A DNA stretch of 64,000 nucleotides, taken from Microlunatus soli. GTDB taxonomy: Bacteria > Actinomycetota > Actinomycetes > Propionibacteriales > Propionibacteriaceae. A program made the position numbers and the translations under genes. The stretch spans positions 62,001-126,000 of the forward strand of contig NZ_LT629772.1 in assembly GCF_900105385.1 (NCBI RefSeq), given 5' to 3'. Under the pieces are notes generated by a model that was not told where the DNA came from, made no database searches, and was given only the letters and a program-made list of their open reading frames with translations. Shown here one piece after another: positions 8,077-16,881 of the stretch. Positions within the stretch are counted from its first letter, which is position 1. Every line of letters starts with the position of its first letter.

Positions 8077-9507
8077 TCAGCCGCCGTAGACGGTGCGGCC
8101 GTCGACGATGTCCTTCTCGATCCGGCGGGTCAGGTAGAGGCCCTCGAGGACGAACTCGACGGCGGCCGCCACCTCGCCGCGGTTCGCGGCATCGGAGGAG
8201 TCGAGCCGTTCCAGCACCCGGGCCAGACCCGGCACGGTGCCGAACTGGCCCAGCAGTTCCTCGGCGGTGACCAGGTCCCCGGTCTCGACCACCGTTCCGT
8301 CGGCGAACGGTGCCGTGAATCCGGACAGATCCAGACCACCGAGCCGTTCCCGGAAGGTCTCCGCGACGGCCATCTTCAGCAGATGATCAAGGACGGCGGC
8401 TTCCCTGCCCTCCTCGCCCATCTCGAACTCGATCTTGCCCAGCAAGGTCGGCAGCACCGGCGGCAGGTCACAGATCCGGGCCACCGGATCGGCGTCTCCG
8501 GTGCGCGCCGAACGCCGCAGTGCCGACGCTGCGATCCCTTCCACCGCGGCGATCGCGAACCGAGCGGAGACCCCGGACCGCTGGTCGACCGAGGACGACT
8601 CCCGCAGTCCCCTGGTCATCCGCGCGACGACCTCCAGCAGATGGGTCCCGACCTCGGCGACCACCGCCGACTCCTGCCGGAGCAGTCCGATCTCGTCGGC
8701 GACCTCGGTCAGGTAGTGGGTCCTGATCTCGCCGCCGAAACGGTCCTTCAGCGGAGTGATGATCCGGCCGCGGTTGGTGTAGTCCTCCGGGTTGGCGGTA
8801 GCGACCAACATCAGATCCAGCGGCATCCGGATCGAATAGCCACGGACCTGGATGTCGCGCTCCTCCAACACGTTGAACAGCGCGACCTGGATCCGTTCGG
8901 CCAGGTCGGGCAGTTCGTTCAGCCCGAACAGGCCGCGGTTGGTGCGTGGCACCAGCCCGTAGTGGATGGTCTCCGGGTCACCCAGCGTGCGCCCCTCGGC
9001 GACCTTGACCGGATCGACATCGCCGATCAGGTCGCCGACCGAGGTGTCCGGCGTCGCCAGCTTCTCGGTGTAGCGGTCCTCACGATGCAGCCAGCCGATC
9101 GGCAGGTCGTCGCCGACCTCGGCGGCCAGCCTGCGGCAGCGGACGCAGATCGGATCGTACGGGTCGTCGTTGATCTCGCAGCCCTCGACCACCGGGATCC
9201 ATTCGTCCAGCAGACCACCGACGGTCCGCATCAGCCGGGTCTTGCCCTGGCCGCGCTCGCCGAGCAGCACGAAATCGTGACCGGCCAGCAGTGCCGCTTC
9301 CAGTTCGGGGAGCACCGAGCCGTCGAAGCCGACGATCCCGGGGAAGGCTTGTTCGCCGGATCGGAGCCGGTCCAGCAGGTTGCCGCGGATCTCCTCCTTC
9401 ACCGTACGAGTCGAGTGACCGGCTGCCTTGAGCTGACCGAGGGTGCGTGGCCGTTCGGCCGACGGGGTGTGTGCGGGTGCCTGGTTCGATCCGGTTGACT
9501 GGCTCAT
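8077..9507 (-). CDS. MoxR/magnesium-chelatase-like AAA+ ATPase
   Basis: 476 residues from ATG 9507, chosen because GGAG lies 9 nt upstream; an in-frame ATG at 9522 has no ribosome site. Walker A is GERGQGKTR, and FGLNELPDL is the Walker B region of the BchI/ChlI-like clade. LMLVATANPEDYTNRGR is sensor 1 and LKDRFGG follows. An insert with ICVRC sits between Walker A and Walker B. It is predicted to hydrolyse ATP as a ring and to act with the VWA protein at 5999-8050. The client is unknown. No tetrapyrrole genes lie nearby, so true magnesium or cobalt chelatase activity is not supported by context. Confidence 0.87.
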   Translation of the reverse strand: MSQSTGSNQAPAHTPSAERPRTLGQLKAAGHSTRTVKEEIRGNLLDRLRSGEQAFPGIVGFDGSVLPELEAALLAGHDFVLLGERGQGKTRLMRTVGGLLDEWIPVVEGCEINDDPYDPICVRCRRLAAEVGDDLPIGWLHREDRYTEKLATPDTSVGDLIGDVDPVKVAEGRTLGDPETIHYGLVPRTNRGLFGLNELPDLAERIQVALFNVLEERDIQVRGYSIRMPLDLMLVATANPEDYTNRGRIITPLKDRFGGEIRTHYLTEVADEIGLLRQESAVVAEVGTHLLEVVARMTRGLRESSSVDQRSGVSARFAIAAVEGIAASALRRSARTGDADPVARICDLPPVLPTLLGKIEFEMGEEGREAAVLDHLLKMAVAETFRERLGGLDLSGFTAPFADGTVVETGDLVTAEELLGQFGTVPGLARVLERLDSSDAANRGEVAAAVEFVLEGLYLTRRIEKDIVDGRTVYGG

Positions 9508-9715
9508 CTGCTGCGGCTCCATACGTGATGGGTGGATCCGCCTGCGGCTCGGCCGATCCGACTCGTCACGGCTGTGGGACGAAGGTGTCGGGAGGGTCGC
9601 GGGGCGTCATGATTGCGATCGGCAGTTACCACGCTAGTCCGGTCCACAAGTCGCCCCACCCAGCAGGTGCCCACCCTGCGGCCCGCGAGCCCGGAGCTCA
9701 GCAGGCCAAAGGTCA

Positions 9716-9755
9716 CTGAGCTTGTCGAAGGACCCGTGCCCTTCGACAAGCTCAG
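9716..9755. repeat. Dispersed 16-bp palindrome
   Basis: CTGAGCTTGTCGAAGG (9716-9731) and CCTTCGACAAGCTCAG (9740-9755) are perfect inverted arms with an 8-nt loop. It is the cleanest copy in this window. It lies in the 446-nt divergent gap 9508-9953 between the ATPase gene and sepH. The rest of that gap shows no gene; it should hold both promoters, which I could not pin down. Confidence 0.85.
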
Positions 9756-9953
9756 GAACCTCGTCAGGAAGGTCAGGACGCACGCTGAAGTCCAGACCTC
9801 TACTTCAGGTCCAGCGGGTGCGGCCGCGACGCGCAGGCCCTCCCACGTCCGGCAGCCGATTCAGAGTAGGTTGTCTGCCTAAGCCGGATCGTGCCTGAGC
9901 GCGTGATCCGGACGAAGACGCCCGAGGAAGAGAGAGCGAGGATCGACCCATCG

Positions 9954-11672
9954 ATGCGGTACGCACGACCTCATGCGCTGAGCGAGGATGGCCGGCGCCT
10001 GATCGTGGAGACCGACGACGGCGAACAGATCGCTATCCTGGCGGACGCGCAACTGCGACAGCTGCTGCGCGGTGATCGGCCCCGACCACAGCTGGAGATC
10101 GAGATGGATACCGAACTGACCCCTCGCGAGATCCAGATGAGGATCCGCGCCGGCGCTTCGGTCGAGGAGCTCGCCGACGCCAGTGGGATGCCCAGCAGCC
10201 GGATCGAGGCCTTCGCCTCCCCGGTGATCGCCGAACGTGAGCACATCGCCGGGATGGCCCAGAACGGTTCGCTGCGGCGCCGGGGCGAGCCGACCGGCCA
10301 CCGTACGCTGCAGGCCGCGGTCGGCGAACGCCTGCGCGAGCGCGGCGTCGATCCCGTCACGGTCGCCTGGGACGCGTTCAAGATGGACGACGGCCGGTGG
10401 TCGGTGAGCGCCGGCTACCGGCTGGAACAGGCCGAACGGGAAGCGATCTTCCATTTCGACAACCGGGGCCGCTTCTCGGTCACCGGCAATGACGAGGCCC
10501 GCTGGATCGTCGGCGAACAGGCCGAGGACCCTGCCGCCGATTCGGCCGGAGTCGACGACGGGGCCGATGCCGACGACACCGAACCGACCCTGAAGTTGGC
10601 CGGCGCCGCCGAGGAACTGGCGCTGCTGCGTTCGGTCGAGACCGGCGCCCCGTCGGTCGACGCGACCGGCGAGGAAGGCGACGCGTTCGACACCGACGCA
10701 GAGGCCGAGAACGCACACGCCGGGAGCGCCCCGCTCGACAGCGCACTCACGGACCGGGATCGGACCGGCGAGATTCCCACCGAGACCACCGCATCGGCGA
10801 GTGACTCGGCGACCGCCGAGGATGCCGCAACCGGTGAGACGGCAGCGGCGGATTCGGTCCCCGAGACGAACGCCGCCGGGGTGCCCGAGGAAGAAGACGA
10901 CACCGCGACCGCAGACGCCGTCACGGCCGAGGAACCGTCCCAGCTCGATCTGCTCTACGACATCCTGGGCAGCGACGGGTACGCCGAGGACTCGATCCGC
11001 GTCTACGACGGTCTGACCGACGCCGCGGCTGTGCCCGATGTCGCCGATGGTGCATGGCAGTCACCGCTTGACGAGGACGTACCGGCCGAACCGGAACCGG
11101 AGCCCGCTCAGGCCGACGCCACGACCACCGAACCGAGCCCGGCCGAGCAGTCGAACGGATCCGGCGACCCAGCGGCTGAGGATCCGGCAGCCGTCGAGCG
11201 CGCAGCCGACAAGCAGGCGGACGCGACACAGGCTGTCGACCAGCAGGACGTCGCCGAGGTGGCCGAGTTCCCAACCCCGCAAGACACCGGGGCAACCACT
11301 GCCGCGTCCGAGGTCGAGAGCTCCCCTGCTCAGCCCGATGCGCCTGCTCAGCCCGATGCGCCTGCTCAGCCCGATGTTTCCGCTGAGCCCGCCGTTGCCG
11401 CCGAGCCGAGCGTCGCTGCCGCCAACGGCGATACGGCTGTACCACGTGAGACGACTGCCGCGGGCGACGGGGCAACATCGGGCGACGCGGCGGACACTCC
11501 GGATCAGAAGTCCGCGGAGCCGTCCGTCCTCGCCGACGGCGCGGCGCAGGACGCCCTGCCGGGTGCGGACCACGAACCGGTCCAGGAGCCCAAACCGAAG
11601 CCGAAGAAGCGCAAGCGGGCTTCGGTGCCGAGCTGGGACGAGATCATGTTCGGCAGCCCGAAGGGCAAGTGA
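9954..11672 (+). CDS. sepH: Septation protein SepH
   Basis: About 572 residues. The N-terminal domain (MRYARPHALSEDGRRLIVET, then TPREIQMRIRAGASVEELAD and a segment around TVAWDAFKMDDGRWSV) is the DUF3071/SepH domain with its helix-turn-helix-like core. In Streptomyces, SepH binds FtsZ and stimulates Z-ring assembly. Residues of about 200-550 are acidic, rich in A, E, D, P and T and probably disordered. The basic end KPKPKKRKRASVPSWDEIMFG is the conserved C-terminal tail. I chose ATG 9954 rather than 9891 because the SepH domain starts there. It is longer than I would expect because of the expanded linker, which holds an 18-bp tandem repeat. Confidence 0.9.
   Translation: MRYARPHALSEDGRRLIVETDDGEQIAILADAQLRQLLRGDRPRPQLEIEMDTELTPREIQMRIRAGASVEELADASGMPSSRIEAFASPVIAEREHIAGMAQNGSLRRRGEPTGHRTLQAAVGERLRERGVDPVTVAWDAFKMDDGRWSVSAGYRLEQAEREAIFHFDNRGRFSVTGNDEARWIVGEQAEDPAADSAGVDDGADADDTEPTLKLAGAAEELALLRSVETGAPSVDATGEEGDAFDTDAEAENAHAGSAPLDSALTDRDRTGEIPTETTASASDSATAEDAATGETAAADSVPETNAAGVPEEEDDTATADAVTAEEPSQLDLLYDILGSDGYAEDSIRVYDGLTDAAAVPDVADGAWQSPLDEDVPAEPEPEPAQADATTTEPSPAEQSNGSGDPAAEDPAAVERAADKQADATQAVDQQDVAEVAEFPTPQDTGATTAASEVESSPAQPDAPAQPDAPAQPDVSAEPAVAAEPSVAAANGDTAVPRETTAAGDGATSGDAADTPDQKSAEPSVLADGAAQDALPGADHEPVQEPKPKPKKRKRASVPSWDEIMFGSPKGK
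11325..11376 (+). repeat. 18-bp tandem repeat in sepH linker
   Basis: CCTGCTCAGCCCGATGCG occurs twice in full and then as a 16-nt third copy, encoding PAQPDA repeats in the disordered linker. The copies are identical at DNA level, so expansion is recent and may vary between strains. Confidence 0.9.
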
Positions 11673-11688
11673 TCCGCGGTTCAGCGGC

Positions 11689-11709
11689 GTGGGCGGTTTT
11701 TCCGCCCAC
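11689..11709. terminator. Hairpin between convergent sepH and sulfurtransferase genes
   Basis: GTGGGCGG-TTTTT-CCGCCCAC is a perfect 8-bp stem in the 63-nt gap between two convergent genes. It probably serves both as a bidirectional terminator, although a U-tract outside the stem is lacking. Confidence 0.65.
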
Positions 11710-11735
11710 CGGCACCGCCTCCCGTGGCCGCCCGG

Positions 11736-12656
11736 CTACGGCTGATCGCCGGTGCTCACCGGTCGGCTCGGATCGGTGATCCAATCGCTCCAGGAGCCGG
11801 GATACAGCCGCGGCATCGACAGTCCGGCAACGGTCCTGGCCAAGGCGGTGTGCGCGGCCGTGATGCCCGATCCGCAGTAGACGACGGGCTCGGAGTCGGA
11901 TCGGTCGGCAGTGCCGAAGTTGGCGGCGATCTCTGCCGCGGAAAGAAATCTGCCGTCGCTGCCGACGTTGATCATGGACGGGACGTTGATCGCTCCGGGG
12001 ATGTGTCCGGCGACCGGGTCGATCGGCTCGGACTCCCCCGCGTAGCGTTCCGGCCCGCGGACGTCGATGATGGTGCCCGCCTCGCCGGCGCTGATCTGTT
12101 CGGCCAGCTCCGCAGCGTCGATCCGCGGCAACTGACCCGGGCTGGCCCGGAAGTCGCCCGGCGGGATCGGCTCCCCCGCACCGGTCTCGACCGGGCCGCC
12201 CATCGCGAGCCATGCGGCGTAACCACCGTTGAGGACCCGGATCTGCCGGTGTCCGGCATCGGCCAGCATCCACCACAGCCGGGACGCGGCGAGTGCGTTG
12301 TCGGCGTCGTAGATGATCACCGTCGAGTCGGTGTCGACACCGGCGCGCCGCATCGCCGCTTCGAAGGCGGCCGGCGCGGGCAGCGGGTGCCTGCCCCGGC
12401 CGCGCACGTCCCCGTCCGTGGCCGGCGGATCGCTGTCCCGCCGTTCGGTGGCCTGGTGATCGGACAGTTCGGTCTCCAGATCGACCCAGTGCGCGCCGGG
12501 AATGTGCCCGGACAGGAAGTCCGGCAGCCGGGACGGTCCGCCGAGACTCCATCTGACATCGATCAGCACCGGAGCGCCGTCCGGACGAGCAGCACGGCCG
12601 GCACCGGTCTCGGTCAGCAGGGTGGCGAGTTCCGCGGCTTCGATCAGGACGTCCAT
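11736..12656 (-). CDS. sseA: Thiosulfate/3-mercaptopyruvate-type sulfurtransferase (double rhodanese)
   Basis: 306 residues from ATG 12656, which has GAGAGGAAG upstream; a GTG lies one codon earlier. Two rhodanese domains are visible: an inactive N-terminal one (LIDVRWSL, GHIPGAHWVDLE, VIIYDADNALAASRLWWML) and a C-terminal one with IIDVRGPERYAGE, GHIPGAINVPS and the active-site loop VVYCGSGITA, whose cysteine carries the persulfide. The CGSGxT loop fits either a thiosulfate or a 3-mercaptopyruvate donor. It acts in the cytoplasm in sulfur transfer or cyanide detoxification. Its position beside sepH is conserved in actinobacteria as far as I recall. Confidence 0.88.
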   Translation of the reverse strand: MDVLIEAAELATLLTETGAGRAARPDGAPVLIDVRWSLGGPSRLPDFLSGHIPGAHWVDLETELSDHQATERRDSDPPATDGDVRGRGRHPLPAPAAFEAAMRRAGVDTDSTVIIYDADNALAASRLWWMLADAGHRQIRVLNGGYAAWLAMGGPVETGAGEPIPPGDFRASPGQLPRIDAAELAEQISAGEAGTIIDVRGPERYAGESEPIDPVAGHIPGAINVPSMINVGSDGRFLSAAEIAANFGTADRSDSEPVVYCGSGITAAHTALARTVAGLSMPRLYPGSWSDWITDPSRPVSTGDQP

Positions 12657-12750
12657 CACCGGTGGCTTCCTCTCGTGTTCGGGCCCCTCATCTTGTCATC
12701 CGGTCCGATGCTCGGCGCGGCCGGGCGCACTGCGCCGCAGACCTGATGGC

Positions 12751-12756
12751 TAGAGT
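12751..12756 (+). promoter_or_regulatory. -10 box for leaderless transcription of serine hydrolase
   Basis: TAGAGT (TANNNT) ends 6 nt before the GTG at 12763, the geometry for a leaderless mRNA in actinobacteria. The start has no Shine-Dalgarno sequence. Confidence 0.6.
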
Positions 12757-12762
12757 GGCCGG

Positions 12763-14244
12763 GTGCCGAATCAGACATCGGTCCCCGCGCTGCAGCGGGC
12801 GACCCCCGAGTCCCAAGGCCTGCGCAGTACGGCGATCACCGCGTTCCTCGACGCCGTCGCCGGCCGCCCGGAGCTCGAGTTGCACAGCGTGATGATCATG
12901 CGCCACGGGCGGCTGCTGGCCGAGGGGTGGTGGCAGCCGTACGGTCGTGATCAACTTCAGCTGCTCTACTCCTTGAGCAAGAGCTTCACCTCGACCGCGG
13001 CGGGGATGGCCGCGGCCGAGGGACTGCTCTCGTTGGACGACAAGATCATCGACGTCTTCAGCGAACACGCCGACGTCGCTATCGATGATCGGGTCCGTCG
13101 ACTGACCCTGCGACACCTGGTCCGGATGGCCAGTGGTCACCGCGAGGACGCACTGCCGGCGGCATACAAGGCCGATCCCGACGATCTTGTCCGCGGTTTC
13201 CTGCAGGTCCCGCCGGACGAAGAGCCAGGTTCGATCTTCGCCTACAACAACGTTGCGACGTTCGTCGTCGGCGCCGCGGTCCAGAAGGTGTCCGGGCAGA
13301 CGCTCGGCGCGTTCCTGTCCGACCGGCTGTTCGCCAAGATCGGTATCGACCGCTACTTCTGGCAGAGCGACACCCAGGGCCGGCATCTCGGCTTCAGCGG
13401 GCTGCATCTGAGCACCGAATCCATTGCCCGCTTCGGACAGCTGATCATCCAGGGTGGTCGCTGGAACGATGAACAACTGCTCGATCCGGAGTGGCTGGCA
13501 CTGGCGACCAGCAAGCAGACCGACAATTCGGGCGAGGCCAATCCGGATTGGCGTCAGGGCTACGGCTACCAGTTCTGGATGGCCCGGCACGGCTTCCGCG
13601 GCGACGGCGCGTACGGGCAGTTCTGCCTGGTCCTGCCCGAGCAGGATGCGGTGGTCGCGATCACCTCGGCGACCGGCGATCTGCAAGGCATCCTGGACGA
13701 GGTCTGGGGCAACCTGCTGCCGGGCTTCGATGATCATGAACTCCCCGATGATCATGCCGCCGCGACGGCGCTGTCGGACCGGCTGGCGGCGCTGAGCCTG
13801 CCGGCGCCCGGATCGGCTGCCTGGTCGGCCGGCCCGGTCCCGGAGCCGGACCGGCAGCCGCCGGCGATCCGGATCGACACCATTGATGAGATCGGCTCCG
13901 ACCGGGTCGTGTTGCAGCTTGATCATGATCATCCCGAGCAACCCGGTCGGCCGGTGCCGGTCCGGCCGACGGCACCGCTGCGCTTGACCTGTGGACTCGG
14001 ACAGTGGATCGGCGGAAGCGTCGAGGTCACGGACGCTGCCGCGTCGGCGGCCATGCTCGACTACGCGGCGTCCGGCGTACGCAACGCCGATGGCAGTTTC
14101 GACGCGGAGATCTGCTTCCTCCAGACGCCGCACCGACTCCGGCTGCGGCAGGCCGCCGACGGCAGCACCGAAGCCGGCTGGCTCACCACACCACTGATGC
14201 CGGCCTCGCCGGAACAACTCGCCATCAGGGCCGTCGCGGTCTGA
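12763..14244 (+). CDS. Serine hydrolase of the beta-lactamase/class C (DUF/esterase) superfamily
   Basis: 493 residues from GTG 12763. The catalytic SxxK motif is YSLSKSFTS, and FAYNNVATF supplies the YxN motif of the serine beta-lactamase/esterase fold. GHREDALPA and GYQFWMARHGFRGDGAYGQF match the region of the third motif (HxG-like). No signal peptide is seen, so it is cytosolic. The C-terminal 150 residues form an extra beta-rich domain of unknown role. Family members are esterases or D-amino-acid amidases; a true beta-lactamase is unlikely without export. Confidence 0.83.
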   Translation: MPNQTSVPALQRATPESQGLRSTAITAFLDAVAGRPELELHSVMIMRHGRLLAEGWWQPYGRDQLQLLYSLSKSFTSTAAGMAAAEGLLSLDDKIIDVFSEHADVAIDDRVRRLTLRHLVRMASGHREDALPAAYKADPDDLVRGFLQVPPDEEPGSIFAYNNVATFVVGAAVQKVSGQTLGAFLSDRLFAKIGIDRYFWQSDTQGRHLGFSGLHLSTESIARFGQLIIQGGRWNDEQLLDPEWLALATSKQTDNSGEANPDWRQGYGYQFWMARHGFRGDGAYGQFCLVLPEQDAVVAITSATGDLQGILDEVWGNLLPGFDDHELPDDHAAATALSDRLAALSLPAPGSAAWSAGPVPEPDRQPPAIRIDTIDEIGSDRVVLQLDHDHPEQPGRPVPVRPTAPLRLTCGLGQWIGGSVEVTDAAASAAMLDYAASGVRNADGSFDAEICFLQTPHRLRLRQAADGSTEAGWLTTPLMPASPEQLAIRAVAV

Positions 14245-14274
14245 ACACCCTGCTGATTGCCGGTGCATTGCCGC

Positions 14275-14685
14275 TCAGCGACGAGTCAGCCGCAGCACCG
14301 GGATCACCCGCGAGGTCTTCTTCTCATACCCCGCGAAGCCGTCGGACATCTCGGTGAACCGCGACCACGCGACGTCCCGTTCGGGCCGCGGCAGATCCCG
14401 GGCGCGGACGGACACCACACCGTCGTCCGGAGTCTCGATCGTCACGTCGGGGTGTGCAAGCAGATTGTGGTACCAGGCCGGGTTGGCGTCCGCGCCGCCG
14501 GCCGATGCAGCGATCAGCCAGCTGTCGTCGGACTCGCGGATCGCCGCCAACGGGTTGATCCGCTCAGTGCCGGACTTGGCACCCCGGTGGTGCACCAGCA
14601 CCAGTCCACGCCCGAAGCCCATGGTGCTGACTGTTCCGCCGTTGTTGCGGAACTCGTCGATGATGTTCTGATTCCAATCAGCCAT
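14275..14685 (-). CDS. Nitroreductase/deazaflavin (F420)-dependent oxidoreductase-like protein
   Basis: 136 residues of the DDN-like split beta-barrel family (PF04075). Its conserved parts are LVLVHHRGAKSGTERINPLAAI, WLIAASAGGADANPAWYHNLLAHPDVTIE and REVIPVLRLTR-like end. Relatives bind F420 and reduce quinones or nitro compounds. It starts at ATG 14685. It is convergent with the serine hydrolase and reads away from tdk across 149 nt in which I see nothing. Confidence 0.85.
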   Translation of the reverse strand: MADWNQNIIDEFRNNGGTVSTMGFGRGLVLVHHRGAKSGTERINPLAAIRESDDSWLIAASAGGADANPAWYHNLLAHPDVTIETPDDGVVSVRARDLPRPERDVAWSRFTEMSDGFAGYEKKTSRVIPVLRLTRR

Positions 14686-14834
14686 GACGTCGAGTATCCG
14701 CCCGTACGAAAGTCCCTCTGCAATCGGGGCGCGAGCTCAAGGCCAGCATCGCGGAGCCGCGTGTCGGCGATGTGATCGAGTGCCTCCGGCGCGATGTCGA
14801 TCCCGGCCGATGATCAGCTCGATCCGCTGGCCGG

Positions 14835-15515
14835 TCAGTCCCAGAGCTGGCTGTCGTCGTCCGAGCCGTCACCGAACGGCAACGGGTCGGACAGCGTCGC
14901 CTTGGCCACGGCCCGGGTCACCCGACGCCGGTGATGACGACGGCACAACACCTCATAGGCCGCCACCGGATCGGCGGGATCGGTCGAGGCAGTGTCGCCG
15001 ACCACGACCTGGTCGCCCTCGGTGACCATCTCGCCGTCCAACGTCCGCGCATTGTGGGTCGCTTGCTGACCGCACCAGCACAGCGCCCGGACCTGCAGCG
15101 TGTCGATCCGATCCGCCAGCTCGACCAGCCGTTGCGAGCCGGGGAAGATCCGGGTCTGGAAATCGGTCAGGATCCCGAAGGCGAAGACGTCGATCTGGAG
15201 CTCGTCGACGATCCGGGCCAGCTGATCGACCTGCCCGGGGCGGTAGAACTGGGCCTCGTCGCAGATCAGGTAGTCGATGCGTTTGCCGCCGGTCAGTTCG
15301 CCGACCACATAGGCCCAGAAGTCGAGCTGGTCACCGACCTCGATCGCCGGTCGGCGCAGCCCCAGCCGGGACGAGATGATCGCCTCGCCGGCCCGGTCCC
15401 GACTGGTGAACAGCCGGCCTTCACGCCCGGTGCTGTTGTGCGTGTAGTCCAGCTGCAGCGCCAACGTCGATTTGCCACAGTCCATCGGACCGGTGAAGAA
15501 CACGAACTCAGCCAC
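14835..15515 (-). CDS. tdk: Thymidine kinase
   Basis: 226 residues from GTG 15515 with AGGA about 9 nt upstream. It phosphorylates thymidine with ATP in pyrimidine salvage. Walker A is TGPMDCGKST and the Walker B/DEAQFY motif is LICDEAQFYRPGQ. GILTDFQTRIFPGSQRL and the zinc-region cysteines in LCWCGQQATHNAR and CRRHH follow. The final 20 residues are an acidic tail (DGSDDDSQLWD). This is the type II TK1-like family. It is single-copy and housekeeping in type. Confidence 0.93.
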   Translation of the reverse strand: MAEFVFFTGPMDCGKSTLALQLDYTHNSTGREGRLFTSRDRAGEAIISSRLGLRRPAIEVGDQLDFWAYVVGELTGGKRIDYLICDEAQFYRPGQVDQLARIVDELQIDVFAFGILTDFQTRIFPGSQRLVELADRIDTLQVRALCWCGQQATHNARTLDGEMVTEGDQVVVGDTASTDPADPVAAYEVLCRRHHRRRVTRAVAKATLSDPLPFGDGSDDDSQLWD

Positions 15516-15544
15516 GAGGGAACATCCTGCCCTATCGTCGGCTG

Positions 15545-16600
15545 CTACCGGGGATCCGACCCGGCCGCATCCCGACCGCGGACGGTCGAATCGGTCGCGG
15601 CGGAGCTGGCTCGCTCGATCAGCCGATACGGCACCAGCTCATGCCGTCCGGGACCGTGGTAACCGTTCAGGCGTTCCATCAACAGCCGGGTTGCCTGCCC
15701 GGCCAACGCGTCCTTGTCCGGCGCGATGCTGCTCAGCGGTGGGGTCAGGTGAGCCGCGATCGACAGATCGTCCCAGCCGATCACCGCGACCTCCTCGGGC
15801 ACGGCCCGGCCCAGATCGGCCAGCGCATGCAGAGCGCCCAGTGCAAGAAGATCGTCGCGGCACATGATCGCGTCGAATCCGATCCCCCGTTCGATCGCAT
15901 CCTTGACCGCCCGCCGGCCGGACTCTGGGGAATAGTCATCGACCCGCAGATACAGTCGCCGGTCCAGGGACATCCCGGCCGCCTTGATCGCCTGCTTGTA
16001 GCCGGTCAACCGCTGGCCCGTGGTGTGACTCAACCCACGCCGTTCGTGTCCCAGGAAGGCGACCCGACGTCGACCGGCGGCCAACAGGCTGGCGGTCGCC
16101 TCCGCTGCCGCCGCAACGTTGTCCATCTTCACATGATCGACACCGGCCGGTGCCGGTGCCTCACCGAGCAGGACCACGGGCAGCCCGAGCCGATGAGCCG
16201 CCAATTCCTCCGCTGACAACGTGACCGAGTGGAAGATCACACCGTCGACCAGCCCTCGCTCGCGCTGATCCAGCACCGCCGACTCGGACTCGCGGGTCGC
16301 ATAGGTCTGCTCGATGACGATCTGCATCCCGACGTTGCGGACGGCCCGATCCAAGCGCTGGCAGAGGTCGCCGAAGTAGGGCACGTCGATCGATGTGACG
16401 GCAACCAGGATGGTGCCGGTCCGGCCGGTCACCAATCTGCGGGCCGACAGATTGGGTCGGTAACCCAACTCATCGATGGCAGCCTGGACCCGTGCCCGCA
16501 GCTCGGCACGGACGTAGGGGTGGTCGTGCACGACGTTGGAGACGGTCTTGATCGACACCCCGGCGCGCTCGGCGACGTCGACCAGTCGCACGGTGCGCAT
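15545..16600 (-). CDS. LacI-family transcriptional regulator
   Basis: 351 residues. The N-terminal helix-turn-helix is VRLVDVAERAGVSIKTVSNVVHDHPYV followed by the hinge helix NLSARRLVTGRTG. The remainder is the periplasmic-binding-protein-like effector domain (DQRERGLVDGVIF, MCRDDLLALGALHALADLG, VIGWDDLSIAAHLTPPLSSI). It is divergent from the sugar ABC operon at 16961, so that operon is its probable target. A candidate operator with the LacI-type central CG overlaps the putative -35 at 16727. The effector is presumably an oligosaccharide or derivative and cannot be named. Confidence 0.92.
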   Translation of the reverse strand: MRTVRLVDVAERAGVSIKTVSNVVHDHPYVRAELRARVQAAIDELGYRPNLSARRLVTGRTGTILVAVTSIDVPYFGDLCQRLDRAVRNVGMQIVIEQTYATRESESAVLDQRERGLVDGVIFHSVTLSAEELAAHRLGLPVVLLGEAPAPAGVDHVKMDNVAAAAEATASLLAAGRRRVAFLGHERRGLSHTTGQRLTGYKQAIKAAGMSLDRRLYLRVDDYSPESGRRAVKDAIERGIGFDAIMCRDDLLALGALHALADLGRAVPEEVAVIGWDDLSIAAHLTPPLSSIAPDKDALAGQATRLLMERLNGYHGPGRHELVPYRLIERASSAATDSTVRGRDAAGSDPR

Positions 16601-16726
16601 CGGCAGCTCTCATCCGGATCGGTCAACTGAACGAACTCGGATGCTATCCCAGCAGTCGCCGCCCCGCTGACAGTACGCGACACCACGGCCTCGTCACCGA
16701 TGGACGGCACGGTGGAAACCGGATGG

Positions 16727-16736
16727 CAAACGGTTG
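16727..16736. promoter_or_regulatory. Candidate LacI-type operator
   Basis: CAAACGGTTG has the form CAAnCGnTTG, an even palindrome with the central CG preferred by LacI-family proteins. It overlaps the TTGACA -35 candidate at 16734-16739, so binding would block polymerase. Confidence 0.5.
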
Positions 16737-16740
16737 ACAG

Positions 16741-16881
16741 TCTTCTAACGCTGTATGAACATGAGGGCCTTCGTGCAAGTTGTCAGGGATATGCCGCAAT
16801 GCCAATACAGGCAGGCATTACAACGATGGAGATGTAATGAGGCAAGGGTCGTCTGCGGACCGTTCTTCCAACGCTGTACGA
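16741..16881 (+). repeat. Imperfect 18-nt direct repeat pair
   Basis: TCTTCTAACGCTGTATGA (16741-16758) recurs as TCTTCCAACGCTGTACGA (16864-16881), differing at two positions. It sits directly after the -35 candidate and again 80 nt before the permease start. It could be a second regulator site or a duplicated promoter segment. Confidence 0.6.

Noticed and set aside
8077-9507. Magnesium or cobalt chelatase for tetrapyrroles
   Set aside because: The ATPase-VWA pair resembles chelatase subunits, but no large chelatase subunit or tetrapyrrole gene is nearby; MoxR-type remodelling is the safer reading.
11325-11376. Repeats in sepH as a CRISPR-like array
   Set aside because: The copies are head-to-tail without spacers and encode an in-frame PAQPDA peptide.
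13725-13935. GATCATGATCATC-like words in the serine hydrolase gene as regulatory sites
   Set aside because: They encode Asp-His-rich residues in frame and similar words recur across coding regions, so composition explains them.
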